DNA of 33,200 nucleotides from an uncultured Bacteroidales bacterium (GTDB lineage: Bacteria > Bacteroidota > Bacteroidia > Bacteroidales > WCHB1-69): positions 1-33,200 of the forward strand of contig ONHS01000051.1 of the NCBI GenBank assembly GCA_900317715.1. The letters are read 5' to 3'. Position 1 is the stretch's first letter; each line of letters begins with the position of its first letter. Shown here piece by piece: positions 16,468 through 24,626 of the stretch. The notes beneath the pieces are model-generated. The model saw nothing but the letters and a program-made list of their open reading frames with translations, ran no database searches and was not told the DNA's origin. The position numbers and the translations under genes are program-made.

Positions 16468-16475
16468 TATCTTTG
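16468..16475 (+). promoter_or_regulatory. -7 promoter box for glnS
   Basis: TATCTTTG matches TAnnTTTG, 36 bases before the ATG. A TTTG at 16441-16444 lies 23 bases upstream, slightly farther than ideal for a -33 box. Confidence 0.65.
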
Positions 16476-16511
16476 CCGCTTGTTTTTTTAACATCTTAAA
16501 ACCTTAAAAAT

Positions 16512-18143
16512 ATGAATTTCATTGAGCAAATTATCGAAGAAGACATTCAGAACCGGAAAAACGATGGCAGAGTACAAACGAGATTCCCTCCAGAGCCGAA
16601 CGGCTATCTGCATATCGGCCACGCCAAGTCCATCTGTCTGAACTTCGGTGTTGCTCAGAAATATGGCGGGAAGACCAACCTGCGCTTCGACGACACGAAC
16701 CCCGTGAAGGAGGACACCGAATATGTGGACTCCATCCGCGAGGACATCAAGTGGTTGGGCTTCCAGTGGGCGGCGGAATACTACGCCTCCGACTACTTCG
16801 ACCAGCTCTACATATGGGCCGAGCAGCTCATCCAGGACGGTCTCGCTTATGTCGATGATCAGACACAGGAAGAGATCAGCAAGGGTAGGGGAGTGCCCAC
16901 GGCACCCGGCACGGAGAGCCCGTACCGCAACCGCAGCGTGGAGGAGAACCTCGACCTGTTCCGTCGCATGAAGGCGGGCGAGTTCCCGGACGGCAGCCGC
17001 GTGCTCCGCGCTAAGATCGACATGGCATCGCCGAACATGCACTTCCGCGACCCCATCATGTACCGCATCCTGCACGCCGAACACCACCGCACTGGCAACA
17101 AATGGTGCATCTATCCGATGTACGATTTCGCGCACGGACAGAGCGACTCCATCGAGGGTATCACGCACTCCATCTGCACCTTGGAGTTCGAAGTGCACCG
17201 CCCGCTCTACGACTGGTTCTGTGAGGCACTGCATATCCACCATCCGCAGCAGATTGAGTTCGCGCGTTTGAATCTCAACTACACCATCATGAGCAAGCGC
17301 AAACTTCTCCAACTCGTTAAGGAGAATTACGTGAACGGTTGGGACGACCCGCGTATGCCTACCATTTGCGGTCTGCGTCGTCGTGGTTACACACCCGCGG
17401 CCATCCGCAATTTCGCCGAAACCGTCGGCGTGGCTAAACGCGACAACATCATCGACGTTTCCCTGCTCGAGTTCTGCGCCCGCGAGGATCTCAACAAGAC
17501 CGCCATCCGCACGATGGCCGTCCTCGACCCGGTGAAGCTCATCATCGACAACTATCCAGAGGATCAAGTGGAGATGATGGATGCTGTCAACAATCCCGAG
17601 GACGAGAGTGCAGGCACCCGTAAGGTTCCGTTTGCCAAGGAGTTGTGGATAGAGCGTGCCGACTTCCGCGAAAATGCCGACAAGAAATTCTACCGCCTCT
17701 CCATTGACCGTGAGGTGCGTCTGAAATACGCCTACATCATCAAGTGTACGCACATCGTGAAGGACGAGAACGGCGAGATCACGGAGATTCACTGCACCTA
17801 TGACCCGCTGACCAAGAGCGGTATGCCCGATAGCAACCGCAAGGTGAAGGCCACCATTCACTGGGTGCCCGTGAAGCACTCCAAAGCCGCCGAGGTGCGC
17901 CTCTTCGACCGCCTCTTCAGTGTACCCGATCCCGACAATTGTGAAGAAGGCCAGACCTTCCTCGACAATCTGAATCCCAACTCCCTGGAAATCAAGCAAG
18001 CTTGGGTGGAAGAGGGCCTTACCTACGAGAAAGCCTCCACCATCAAGCACTTCCAGTTCGAGCGCATCGGCTACTTCTATTGCGATCCGGACTCCACGGA
18101 AGAGAAGTTGGTGTTCAATAAGACGGTAAGCCTCAAACAGTGA
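16512..18143 (+). CDS. glnS: Glutaminyl-tRNA synthetase
   Basis: GlnRS charges tRNA-Gln with glutamine. The 543-residue class I synthetase has [15 protein letters not shown] (HIGH at residues 34-37) and the GlnRS form of the KMSKS loop, IMSKRKL, at about 259-265. GlnRS hallmarks [16 protein letters not shown] and [18 protein letters not shown] follow the expected order. The C-terminal beta-barrel anticodon-binding region is complete. Length matches the roughly 550 of the family. Its stop codon is the first TGA of a TGAGCAGTGAGCAG word array. Confidence 0.96.
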   Translation: MNFIEQIIEEDIQNRKNDGRVQTRFPPEPNGYLHIGHAKSICLNFGVAQKYGGKTNLRFDDTNPVKEDTEYVDSIREDIKWLGFQWAAEYYASDYFDQLYIWAEQLIQDGLAYVDDQTQEEISKGRGVPTAPGTESPYRNRSVEENLDLFRRMKAGEFPDGSRVLRAKIDMASPNMHFRDPIMYRILHAEHHRTGNKWCIYPMYDFAHGQSDSIEGITHSICTLEFEVHRPLYDWFCEALHIHHPQQIEFARLNLNYTIMSKRKLLQLVKENYVNGWDDPRMPTICGLRRRGYTPAAIRNFAETVGVAKRDNIIDVSLLEFCAREDLNKTAIRTMAVLDPVKLIIDNYPEDQVEMMDAVNNPEDESAGTRKVPFAKELWIERADFRENADKKFYRLSIDREVRLKYAYIIKCTHIVKDENGEITEIHCTYDPLTKSGMPDSNRKVKATIHWVPVKHSKAAEVRLFDRLFSVPDPDNCEEGQTFLDNLNPNSLEIKQAWVEEGLTYEKASTIKHFQFERIGYFYCDPDSTEEKLVFNKTVSLKQ

Positions 18144-18214
18144 GCAGTGAGCAGTTGGTAGTTAGCAGTAGGTCCCCTCAACTGCTAACTGCTAACTGCT
18201 AACTACTAACTTCT
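18141..18214. repeat. Inverted word array after glnS (TTAGCAG / CTGCTAA)
   Basis: The left half has GTGAGCAGTTGGTAGTTAGCAG, the right half AACTGCTAACTGCTAACTAC; the halves are complementary around 18176. It begins inside the glnS stop codon. Confidence 0.87.
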
Positions 18215-18222
18215 ACCTCATC

Positions 18223-18642
18223 ATGCATAGTTTATTAGATTACGACCCCAAGGTATTGATGGCCTTCCTGAAAAGTTTGGAGGGCGACCGGAAGTTCAGT
18301 GATTTCCTGATGAACAATGGATATCCTGAGTTGGAGGCGTTGTCGTCGGCGATACACTCCAACGAGGCGGCGTTGCAGTGGCTGTTGGACAACGGTTATC
18401 CGGAGTTCGCGGTGCTGAGCAACGCCATCGACAACGAGGATGCCGCCATTGCTTGGTTGGACAAGTACCACTGCACGTTTTTAGCTACTTTTGCCGCCGC
18501 CTGCCGGAAGGAGACCGCCGCCATCAAGTGGTTCGCCGACAACGACTTGCGGCTCTTTATCATGATCATTAACGAGATTCATCACATCCTGCTGTACCAG
18601 TCGTGGGATGCAAGCGATTTCCATAAGTTGAGGAGGTCGTGA
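18223..18642 (+). CDS. Small protein of tandem 25-residue helical repeats, unknown function
   Basis: I do not recognise this 139-residue cytosolic protein. It contains internal repeats of about 25-26 residues: 28-53 (FLMNNGYPELEALSSAIHSN...), 54-78 (LLDNGYPEFAVLSNAIDNED...), 79-103 (LDKYHCTFLATFAAACRKET...) and part of a fourth from 104. Each ends in AAxxW. The consensus LLxNGYPExxxLSxAIxxxxAAxxW suggests paired helices, like a short ankyrin- or TPR-type solenoid, so a protein-binding adaptor role is plausible. It follows glnS by 79 bases that hold a word array; a terminator lies after it, so it could be co-transcribed with glnS. Confidence 0.75.
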   Translation: MHSLLDYDPKVLMAFLKSLEGDRKFSDFLMNNGYPELEALSSAIHSNEAALQWLLDNGYPEFAVLSNAIDNEDAAIAWLDKYHCTFLATFAAACRKETAAIKWFADNDLRLFIMIINEIHHILLYQSWDASDFHKLRRS

Positions 18643-18713
18643 TGGAGGGTTTAAGGTTTAGAGTTTAGGGGGTAAGGTGTTGGCTCGTAGGCATCTTGTA
18701 CTAACAAGATAAT
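18643..18713. repeat. Word array (GTTTAAGGTTTAGAGTTTAGG type)
   Basis: GGTTTAAGGTTTAGAGTTTAGG words begin directly at the 3' end of the helical-repeat gene, related to the TTTAGGG array near 948; they fade before the terminator. Confidence 0.65.
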
Positions 18714-18760
18714 AATGAACAGCCTCGCTATCGGAAGATGGCGAGGCTGTTCATTTTTTT
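18714..18760 (+). terminator. Intrinsic terminator after glnS and the helical-repeat gene
   Basis: AATGAACAGCCTCGC pairs with GCGAGGCTGTTCATT over 15 bp, followed by TTTTT; a very strong intrinsic terminator. Confidence 0.93.
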
Positions 18761-18785
18761 GTTTCCGAACAAAACGGAAAAATGT

Positions 18786-18793
18786 TATTTTTG
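18786..18793 (+). promoter_or_regulatory. -7 promoter box, probably for the Na+/Pi cotransporter gene
   Basis: TATTTTTG matches TAnnTTTG. It lies just after the terminator and 211 bases before the ATG at 19005, so the leader would be long and include the word array 18899-18999. Confidence 0.45.
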
Positions 18794-18898
18794 CCACCGA
18801 ATTTTAAATTGGCGAGATATTTTTTTGCGGCAAGAATGAAGAAGAATGAAAATGTGCTAAATTATTGTTTTACAAATGTTTGAACTGTATATTTTATA

Positions 18899-18999
18899 AA
18901 CTTTCACCTTAAACTCTAACCCTTAAGCTCAATCCCATAAACTCTAATCCCTAACCCATAAACTTTAACCCCTTAACTCTAAACCCTCAACCCTCAACA
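18899..18999. repeat. Word array (AAACTCTAACCCTTAA type)
   Basis: Degenerate CTAACCC, AAACTCTAA and CCCTCAACC words fill the leader of the cotransporter gene; they are the reverse complement of the GTTTAGGG class. Between it and the terminator (18794-18898) I see only AT-rich sequence. Confidence 0.75.
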
Positions 19000-19004
19000 A
19001 AATA

Positions 19005-20699
19005 ATGGATATAACCAGCGTACTAATCGCGATTTTGACCTTGACGGCGGGTATCGGTGTTTTTCTGATAGCCTGCCAGATGATGAGTAGCAACCTTGAG
19101 TCCGCGAGCAGCCGACGGCTGCGACGGTTGTTTGCGAAAACCGGTAACAACAAATGGGTAGGTGTCGGTATCGGTCTTTTGGGCACGGCGGCCATCCAAA
19201 GCAGCGGTGCCGTCACCGTGATGGTAATCGGTTTCGTGAACGTGGGCATCATGAGCCTCACGCAGGCGGCCACCATTATCTACGGTTCCAATATAGGTAC
19301 TACGGTGACTGCGCAATTGGTTGCCCTCGGTATGTTTGGTAACGGCGGCATCTCCACCACCATCATCTTTGCCGCATTTGCGGGTATTGGTGCCTTTATC
19401 TCTTTGTTCTCCAAAACCGACAAAGGAAAGCAGACCGGCGGAATCCTCACGGGGTTCGGTATGCTGTTTGTTGGTTTAAGTATGATGGCATCGGCCATGG
19501 ACGATTTTGCGGCCCTTCCTGAGATTAAAACCATGCTGGCCAGTGTCAGCAATCCAATATTGTTAGTCATTGTCGGCGCTTTGCTTACCGCTATCATCCA
19601 GTCGTCGTCCGTCATGACCTCTATTGCCATCACCATGGTGGTCACCGGACTGATCAACCTTTCCCAGGGTATTTACCTTACCATGGGCTCTAACATCGGT
19701 TCCTGTGTGGTGGCCATGATTGCGGGTATGACGAGTGGCACGAACGCTAAACGTACCGCGCTGATACACCTTATCTTCAACTTGATGGGTGTGGTGATAT
19801 TCATGTTGCTGGCTTTGGTTTTGCGCATTACGACGGCTGGTGCGTGGAGCTACGGTACGCTCTTCGAACGTTGGTTCCCGAGTGCTCCTCAGCTGCAACT
19901 CGCCATGTTCCATACTTTCTTTAATGTATGTACCATGATGATTGCGCTGCCATTGACCAATGTGCTGGTGAATGTGGCCTGTCGTATGGTTCCCGAGAAA
20001 GAAGAACAAGAATCTGGTCCTCGGTTGCAATACCTTGACCCTTCCATGTTGAGTACGCCGGCAGTGGCCGCCCGTCAGCTGAAAACTGAAATCGAGAACA
20101 TGGCGGAGTTGGCTATCACCAATTTCCGTCGTGCTATCAAGGTGATCACCACGTTGGATTACTCTGAAATCGAGGAGTTCCGGCAGACAGAACAGCGGCT
20201 TAATTTCTTGAACCAGGAACTTCTGAAATATGCCGTGGCGTTGTCTGAGAGCAATCTGAGCAGTTACGACCAACGCTACATCAGCTCCACCATTCGGACG
20301 GTCAGCGACTTGGAACGTGTGGGCGACTATGCGGAGAATATCGTGGAATACGCTGACTCTTTACGCGAGCAGGAGGCCTCTTTCTCCAAAGATGCGGTGA
20401 AGGAGATTCTGCGGATGGAAGAGTTGGTGAACAAACTTTACGTTGAGGTTATGCAAGCCTATCATAACAAGGATTTGCAGGCTTTGGGTCGCGCCAATAT
20501 CATTGAGGAACAGATAGATGACCTGACCGTTGAGATGGAGCGCAACCACATTCAGCGTTTGACGGACGGCTCTTGCAGTCCCGCCGTCGGCTCCGAATAT
20601 CTCTCCTTGGCGCAAAATTCCGAGCGTGTCGGCGACCACTTGATCAACGTCGCAAAAACGATTAAGGACTTGGTGCCGGAAAAGGCGTCGGGGTTTTAG
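19005..20699 (+). CDS. Na+/phosphate cotransporter family protein with PhoU-like tail
   Basis: This 564-residue inner-membrane protein belongs to the NptA/PNaS family, which takes up phosphate with sodium. Two inverted QSS-containing motifs mark the transport core: AAIQSSGAVTVMVIGFVNVG, then GSNIGTTVTAQL; and AIIQSSSVMTSIAITMVV, then GSNIGSCVVAMI. About eight hydrophobic segments occupy residues 1-325. The remaining 240 residues are helical and charged with PhoU-like blocks (ISSTIRTVSDLERVGDYAEN, SLAQNSERVGDHLINVAKTI), probably a regulatory domain. It ends with a TAG stop that is the start of a GGGAATAGG word array. Confidence 0.92.
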   Translation: MDITSVLIAILTLTAGIGVFLIACQMMSSNLESASSRRLRRLFAKTGNNKWVGVGIGLLGTAAIQSSGAVTVMVIGFVNVGIMSLTQAATIIYGSNIGTTVTAQLVALGMFGNGGISTTIIFAAFAGIGAFISLFSKTDKGKQTGGILTGFGMLFVGLSMMASAMDDFAALPEIKTMLASVSNPILLVIVGALLTAIIQSSSVMTSIAITMVVTGLINLSQGIYLTMGSNIGSCVVAMIAGMTSGTNAKRTALIHLIFNLMGVVIFMLLALVLRITTAGAWSYGTLFERWFPSAPQLQLAMFHTFFNVCTMMIALPLTNVLVNVACRMVPEKEEQESGPRLQYLDPSMLSTPAVAARQLKTEIENMAELAITNFRRAIKVITTLDYSEIEEFRQTEQRLNFLNQELLKYAVALSESNLSSYDQRYISSTIRTVSDLERVGDYAENIVEYADSLREQEASFSKDAVKEILRMEELVNKLYVEVMQAYHNKDLQALGRANIIEEQIDDLTVEMERNHIQRLTDGSCSPAVGSEYLSLAQNSERVGDHLINVAKTIKDLVPEKASGF

Positions 20700-20790
20700 G
20701 GAGTAGGGAGAAGGGAATAGGCAATAGGGAACAGCTAACGGCCAACAGCTAATAGCCAATAGCCAAAAGCTAACAGCTAACAGCCAAAAA
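20697..20790. repeat. Word array (GGGAATAGG then ACAGCTAATAGCC)
   Basis: GGGAGTAGGGAGAAGGGAATAG passes into AACAGCTAACGGCCAACAGC and CAATAGCCAAAAGC words. It contains the upstream stop codon and ends 14 bases before the next start. Confidence 0.87.
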
Positions 20791-20804
20791 TAAGAAACAT
20801 TCCA

Positions 20805-21452
20805 GTGAAAAAGATAATCATTTTATTGATGACCACCGTTTTGGCGGTTGGGGCGTATGCGCAGGAGGAGAAAAGTGCGCTTTCGAAGTTTTATGGTGGG
20901 GTGCGGGTCGGATTCACGGCCACGCAGATTTCCGGCGATGATCTGTCGGGATTCCACCAACTCGGCGGAACTGCAGGTCTTTTCGTCAACCATGCCGTCA
21001 ACCCAACAGGCCGGCTGAAGCTGCAGCTGGAACTGAATTTCACCATGAAAGGCAGTCACTCCAAAGCGCCCAAGAATCAGGTGGCCGACAATTTCTATTC
21101 GTTGCGTCTTGGATATGTGGAGATGCCGCTGATGCTGATTTGGACGGCAGGAAAGTGGCAGCTGTGGGGACAGCAATTCCAGTTTGATTTGGAAATCGGA
21201 CCCTGTTTCGGGGTGAATGTCTTCACCAGCGAGCGTGAAGCTAATGGTCCCATTGTGGGGCGTCCGCCGTTCCGTTGGTACGAGTTTTCTGGCATTGCGG
21301 GCATCACGCTCAACATCGCCGAACATCATAGCGCAAACTTCCGTTATAGCAATTCGATTATTCCCGTGCGTATTCCCACATGGGTGTATGACAGAGTTGT
21401 CTATAAACAGTTCAATTCTGTGATGACTTTCAGCTATTGTTATCAGTTCTGA
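20805..21452 (+). CDS. Small outer-membrane beta-barrel (PorT-like) protein
   Basis: This 215-residue protein has a signal peptide (KKIIILLMTTVLAVGAYAQ). It then has alternating strands: KFYGGVRVGFTATQISGDDL, LKLQLELNFTMKGS, FYSLRLGYVEMPLMLIW, FQFDLEIGPCFGVNVF and a terminal strand MTFSYCYQF ending in Phe. This is the pattern of the PorT/outer-membrane protein beta-barrel family of Bacteroidetes, of mostly unknown function. The start is GTG (20805), unusual here; no in-frame ATG would retain the full signal peptide. No promoter box is seen; it may ride on transcription from the transporter gene 105 bases upstream. It converges on the next gene with only 16 bases between stops. Confidence 0.78.
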   Translation: MKKIIILLMTTVLAVGAYAQEEKSALSKFYGGVRVGFTATQISGDDLSGFHQLGGTAGLFVNHAVNPTGRLKLQLELNFTMKGSHSKAPKNQVADNFYSLRLGYVEMPLMLIWTAGKWQLWGQQFQFDLEIGPCFGVNVFTSEREANGPIVGRPPFRWYEFSGIAGITLNIAEHHSANFRYSNSIIPVRIPTWVYDRVVYKQFNSVMTFSYCYQF

Positions 21453-21468
21453 AATAGAAGATCAACTC

Positions 21469-23130
21469 TTAATTCTGAATGCTAAACGTTTCTTCGCTGT
21501 CCCAGTATGCTCGGATGGAGATGCTGTGTGGAAAATTGTACGTCTTTTCGGGCTGCCGTTTCGCAGAATAGTCGCCGGGATCCCAACGACCGTTTTTGTT
21601 TTCATCACAGAACACGCACACCTGATACGTTTTGGGTGCAAGGAATGAGTATGTGATTGTTTCTGAAGATGTTAATGTGTTCTCCTGAATGACTTTGTCT
21701 CCTTCCATAAGGATGGCGATGTAGGTTTTCCCATCCTCTGGAAGCTGGTAATTCATGATGAGCGTGCCGTAATCTTTGATGGATTTGGTGGAGAATTGGA
21801 CTTTCAGGGTGTCGTGGGTGTATTGATGATAGCCGAAAAAGAGCGAGTCGGGAATCATGACGGAATAGGTTTTTTTCTCTAAATAGGTCATGGGTAACGG
21901 CAGCTCCGTCAGGAAAGTGTCTGGCACTGCAAAACGATAGATGGTGGTGTCCTTCACATCTTGTTGCTTAGAGAATACGTAAACGCTGAAAGAGTCGCGG
22001 GGTTGGATGGGGTAAGGGAACCGGAGTGTCAGCGGCTTATGGTATTCGCCGGCATTCAAGAAGGAGACCGACATCTTCGGGGTAGGCTTCGTGCGTCCGC
22101 GACCGCTGGTCATCTTCTCCTTGTACGGAACCAGCCATACCGTATCGAAAAGTCCGTCGGCGTTCAGATAATAGAGGACGCTGTCGGTAACAGGCGATTT
22201 CATGAACCACGTGATCGTGTCGCGTGTGGCATTTATCCGTTGGAAATACTCTGGCGCATCAGGCGAAGGCTTTACGATGAAATCGGTTACAGCGTGTTTG
22301 TAAGGGAATTGGTAGATTCCAAGGGCGGGGTTGAGGTAGTGCAACAATTTCTGTGTGGTGTCTTCCGTGACGAACGAGTATAGGGTTAAAAGTGGCAGCG
22401 TGGCTTTCAGAGAGTCGGCTGCCGTGTCGGGCAGTGAAGGATAGGAACTCACCGTTTCCGATAAGAAAGCGATTTCTTCGTTGGGTAGATTAAATATAAG
22501 ATCGGAATTTATATCCTTGAGAGCAAATATCTTATACTCTCCTTTTGTGATGTTTTGGAATAGAAAACTGCCGTCACTTTGCGTTTTTGTGACATAGTCG
22601 GGTATGGTGGTGATAGGTAGAGAATCCTCAAAACTTTTATAGAGCATGACGAACAGATCGGAAGCGGGTGCCAAAGTCCTGGCAGAGAGTATATTACCGC
22701 GAATCATGTAGTTGTCGAGACTGTCGCCGGTCGAGAAACTGTAGTGGAAAAGACTGAGCGGATTTCCTTCACGGTAGTCTTTGAGACAGTTGGCGAAGAC
22801 CATATTGTAAGTCGTATTCGCATGTAAGGTGTCCTTGAACTTGACAATCAAAGACTTACCTTTGATGGTGTAGCTTGGCTTGGTGGCCATCGGCGGGGAA
22901 ATCAGCACGTTCTCATTAGGATTGTTCAGCGTGACGTATTCGTCGAAATAGATTCGAATTTGCCGTTCGTTGAAGTGGACGGTTTGATTCTCAGGTGTTA
23001 TTTTGATAATCTTCGGCGGTGTGGAGTCCTTCGGCCCGCCTGTCGGGGTGACAATCTTCGCACACCCCGCCATCAGAAGGCAGGTCACCGTCGTGAGCAA
23101 AATGGTGATATGTTGGGTTGTTAAACGCAT
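21469..23130 (-). CDS. Ig-like (SbsA-type) domain lipoprotein
   Basis: This 553-residue lipoprotein has the lipobox LMAGC (Cys23) followed by the typical Bacteroidetes stretch TPTGGPKDSTPPKI. The SbsA-type Ig domain spans about 35-135 (FDEYVTLNNPNENVLISPP ... YNMVFANCLKDYREGNPLSLF). A carboxypeptidase-regulatory-like segment follows (SDGSFLFQNITKGEYKIFAL). The C-terminal region ends with CVFCDENKNGRWDPGDYSAK, again a regulatory-domain-like motif. Such proteins are common in the phylum and likely outer-membrane anchored; the specific function is unknown. Confidence 0.85.
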   Translation of the reverse strand: MRLTTQHITILLTTVTCLLMAGCAKIVTPTGGPKDSTPPKIIKITPENQTVHFNERQIRIYFDEYVTLNNPNENVLISPPMATKPSYTIKGKSLIVKFKDTLHANTTYNMVFANCLKDYREGNPLSLFHYSFSTGDSLDNYMIRGNILSARTLAPASDLFVMLYKSFEDSLPITTIPDYVTKTQSDGSFLFQNITKGEYKIFALKDINSDLIFNLPNEEIAFLSETVSSYPSLPDTAADSLKATLPLLTLYSFVTEDTTQKLLHYLNPALGIYQFPYKHAVTDFIVKPSPDAPEYFQRINATRDTITWFMKSPVTDSVLYYLNADGLFDTVWLVPYKEKMTSGRGRTKPTPKMSVSFLNAGEYHKPLTLRFPYPIQPRDSFSVYVFSKQQDVKDTTIYRFAVPDTFLTELPLPMTYLEKKTYSVMIPDSLFFGYHQYTHDTLKVQFSTKSIKDYGTLIMNYQLPEDGKTYIAILMEGDKVIQENTLTSSETITYSFLAPKTYQVCVFCDENKNGRWDPGDYSAKRQPEKTYNFPHSISIRAYWDSEETFSIQN

Positions 23131-23134
23131 GAGG

Positions 23135-23214
23135 TAGTTTAGAGTTTGATGTTGGCTTTTGGCTGTTAGCTTTTGGCTTTTGGCTGTTAGCTGTTAGCTG
23201 TTGCCTATTGCCTT
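23135..23214. repeat. Word array (TTGGCTGTTAGCTTTTGGC type)
   Basis: TTTTGGCTGTTAGCTTTTGG and GTTAGCTGTTGCCTATTGCC words run from near the Ig-like lipoprotein start to the stop codon of the GNAT gene, which they contain. Confidence 0.87.
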
Positions 23215-23644
23215 ACTGTTCGACGTTATTCTTACTGTAGTAATTCAAGTCCACGCGTTCGGTCCAGCCTTGCATTTGCCAGAATTTGTTGCCGATTTCG
23301 TTGTTTTTCAGCACCAAGAGGCCGTTTTTCTTGATTCCTTCGGCTTCGATGGCGTGATAGACGTATCCGAGGAGGGCTTTGCCGATGCCTTGTTGGCGCA
23401 GGTCTTTGCGCACCACGGTGTGGTAGATGTAGGCGCGGCGGCCGTCCATGCCGCACATAATCACGCCCACGATCTCGCCGTTCATCACTGCCACGAAATT
23501 CGAGGTCGGGTTCTTCTTCAGGAACTTGGCGATGCCCTCTTGAGAGTCGTCATAGCCGCGCAGCGCCATTCCCTCCGTGATGGACCATAACGCATATACT
23601 TGTTCGTAATCTTCGATTGTCATCAATCTGATTTGATATTCCAT
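23213..23644 (-). CDS. GNAT family N-acetyltransferase
   Basis: This 143-residue cytosolic acetyltransferase transfers an acetyl group from acetyl-CoA to an unknown substrate. The fold's elements are in order: YQIRLMTIEDYEQVYALW (start), FVAVMNGEIVGVIMCGMDG (strand pair), IYHTVVRKDLRQQGIGKALL (motif A with the CoA-binding RQQGIG at residues 83-88) and GLLVLKNNEIGNKFWQMQGW (motif B). It lies 40 bases after the upstream barrel gene with no promoter seen, so probably shares its transcript. Confidence 0.9.
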   Translation of the reverse strand: MEYQIRLMTIEDYEQVYALWSITEGMALRGYDDSQEGIAKFLKKNPTSNFVAVMNGEIVGVIMCGMDGRRAYIYHTVVRKDLRQQGIGKALLGYVYHAIEAEGIKKNGLLVLKNNEIGNKFWQMQGWTERVDLNYYSKNNVEQ

Positions 23645-23684
23645 TGTTTTATAATTGCTTGGTTGATAATAAATTGTCTGTTTG

Positions 23685-24476
23685 TTAAAATGGGATGAAC
23701 CCGATGCCTATTTTGATGCTTGCGCAGTAGGCACTGAGGATGCGTGTGCGTGCGTAGTCGTCGTAGTGAGCGTCAATGGCCCCGCCGTAGATGTCGAACT
23801 CTTTTTTCATCGTCCGGAAAGGAACTTTGTATCCGCCGAAAGTAGTGCCCACGCTCGCGCCCAAGTTCAGTTTCAGCCGGTTAAACACCACGAGATCGTA
23901 TCCGTACTCAAACTTCATGCCGAAAAGGGTGCCTTTGTTCTCGAGAATTTCAGCCATCGGCTCTTGAGTGGTGCTTAGAATTCCAAGATGGATGCCTTCC
24001 CGGTCCATCTTGTAGTGATAGAAGAAACCGTCGAGCTGGAGCTTGATGTAGTGTCCGAGCGGCGCGAAACGGTCACCCAGATACTGTTTGTAGTAGGCGT
24101 TGAAGCCGTGTGCGACAATGTTGCCGTATAGTTCGGACTCGCGCCATTCCATGTTGCCATAGTATTGATATCCCCTGCGTATGCGGCTGTCACTGCCTTT
24201 GAATGGGGAATTGTAATAGTCGTAGCCCACGCCAACGGTACCCTTTTCCCAAACCATCAGTTCAATGCTGGGCGAGAGAAAGTAATTGAGACCCATATAG
24301 CGTTTCATTGCCTCGCTGACATCCCAACCCGAACTCACGGGATTTGGATTGAGCCACGCGGGAGAGAAGAAGCCCTCCATATTCAAGATGACGTGGTTGC
24401 CCATGAAGTTGTACATCTGGGCGTTGGCCGTTGACAGGCTTATGGTGATGATGATTGCTGTTATTATCTTTTTCAT
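23685..24476 (-). CDS. Exported beta-barrel-like protein of unknown function
   Basis: This 263-residue protein has a signal peptide (MKKIITAIIITISLSTANAQ). The rest has repeated amphipathic strands with aromatic ends: INYFLSPSIELMVWEKGTVG-type segments, GHYIKLQLDGFFYHYKM, GMKFEYGYDLVVFNRLKL and LGASVGTTFGGY. It closes with SIKIGIGFIPF, a C-terminal strand ending in Phe as in outer-membrane barrels. I do not recognise a named family. The REP/word spacer 24477-24622 precedes it. Confidence 0.7.
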   Translation of the reverse strand: MKKIITAIIITISLSTANAQMYNFMGNHVILNMEGFFSPAWLNPNPVSSGWDVSEAMKRYMGLNYFLSPSIELMVWEKGTVGVGYDYYNSPFKGSDSRIRRGYQYYGNMEWRESELYGNIVAHGFNAYYKQYLGDRFAPLGHYIKLQLDGFFYHYKMDREGIHLGILSTTQEPMAEILENKGTLFGMKFEYGYDLVVFNRLKLNLGASVGTTFGGYKVPFRTMKKEFDIYGGAIDAHYDDYARTRILSAYCASIKIGIGFIPF

Positions 24477-24493
24477 ACTCTTCTTTGTTATAT

Positions 24494-24519
24494 CCTAGGG
24501 CTCGCTACGCTCACCCTAT
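24494..24519. repeat. REP-like element, partial copy C
   Basis: CCTAGGGCTCGCTACGCTCACCCTA is identical to the first hairpin of copy D but stops before the final GG. It stands in tandem, 10 bases before copy D. Confidence 0.85.
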
Positions 24520-24529
24520 CCTCATATAT

Positions 24530-24592
24530 CCTAGGGCTCGCTACGCTCACCCTAGGCTAACATAGGTCGGGCTTTCAGCCCTTTTTGGAATT
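24530..24592. repeat. REP-like palindromic element, copy D
   Basis: Nearly identical to copy A over 63 bases (one visible difference: GGCTAACATAGG here versus GGCTGACATAGG), including the hairpin GGGCTTTCAGCCC and terminal TTTTTGGAATT. It is followed directly by TCATCG words, as copy A is preceded by them. Confidence 0.9.
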
Positions 24593-24626
24593 CATCGTTT
24601 TTCATCGATACGTCATCGTCCTTCAT
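24593..24626. repeat. TCATCG word array at the M48 gene 3' end
   Basis: CATCGTTTTTCATCGATACG and further TCATCG words run into the stop codon (TGA within CGATGA on the coding strand) of the M48 peptidase gene. Confidence 0.8.

Noticed and set aside
16488..18050. 520-residue open frame antisense to glnS
   Set aside because: It is a shadow produced by glnS codon bias; the plus strand encodes a full GlnRS with all motifs.
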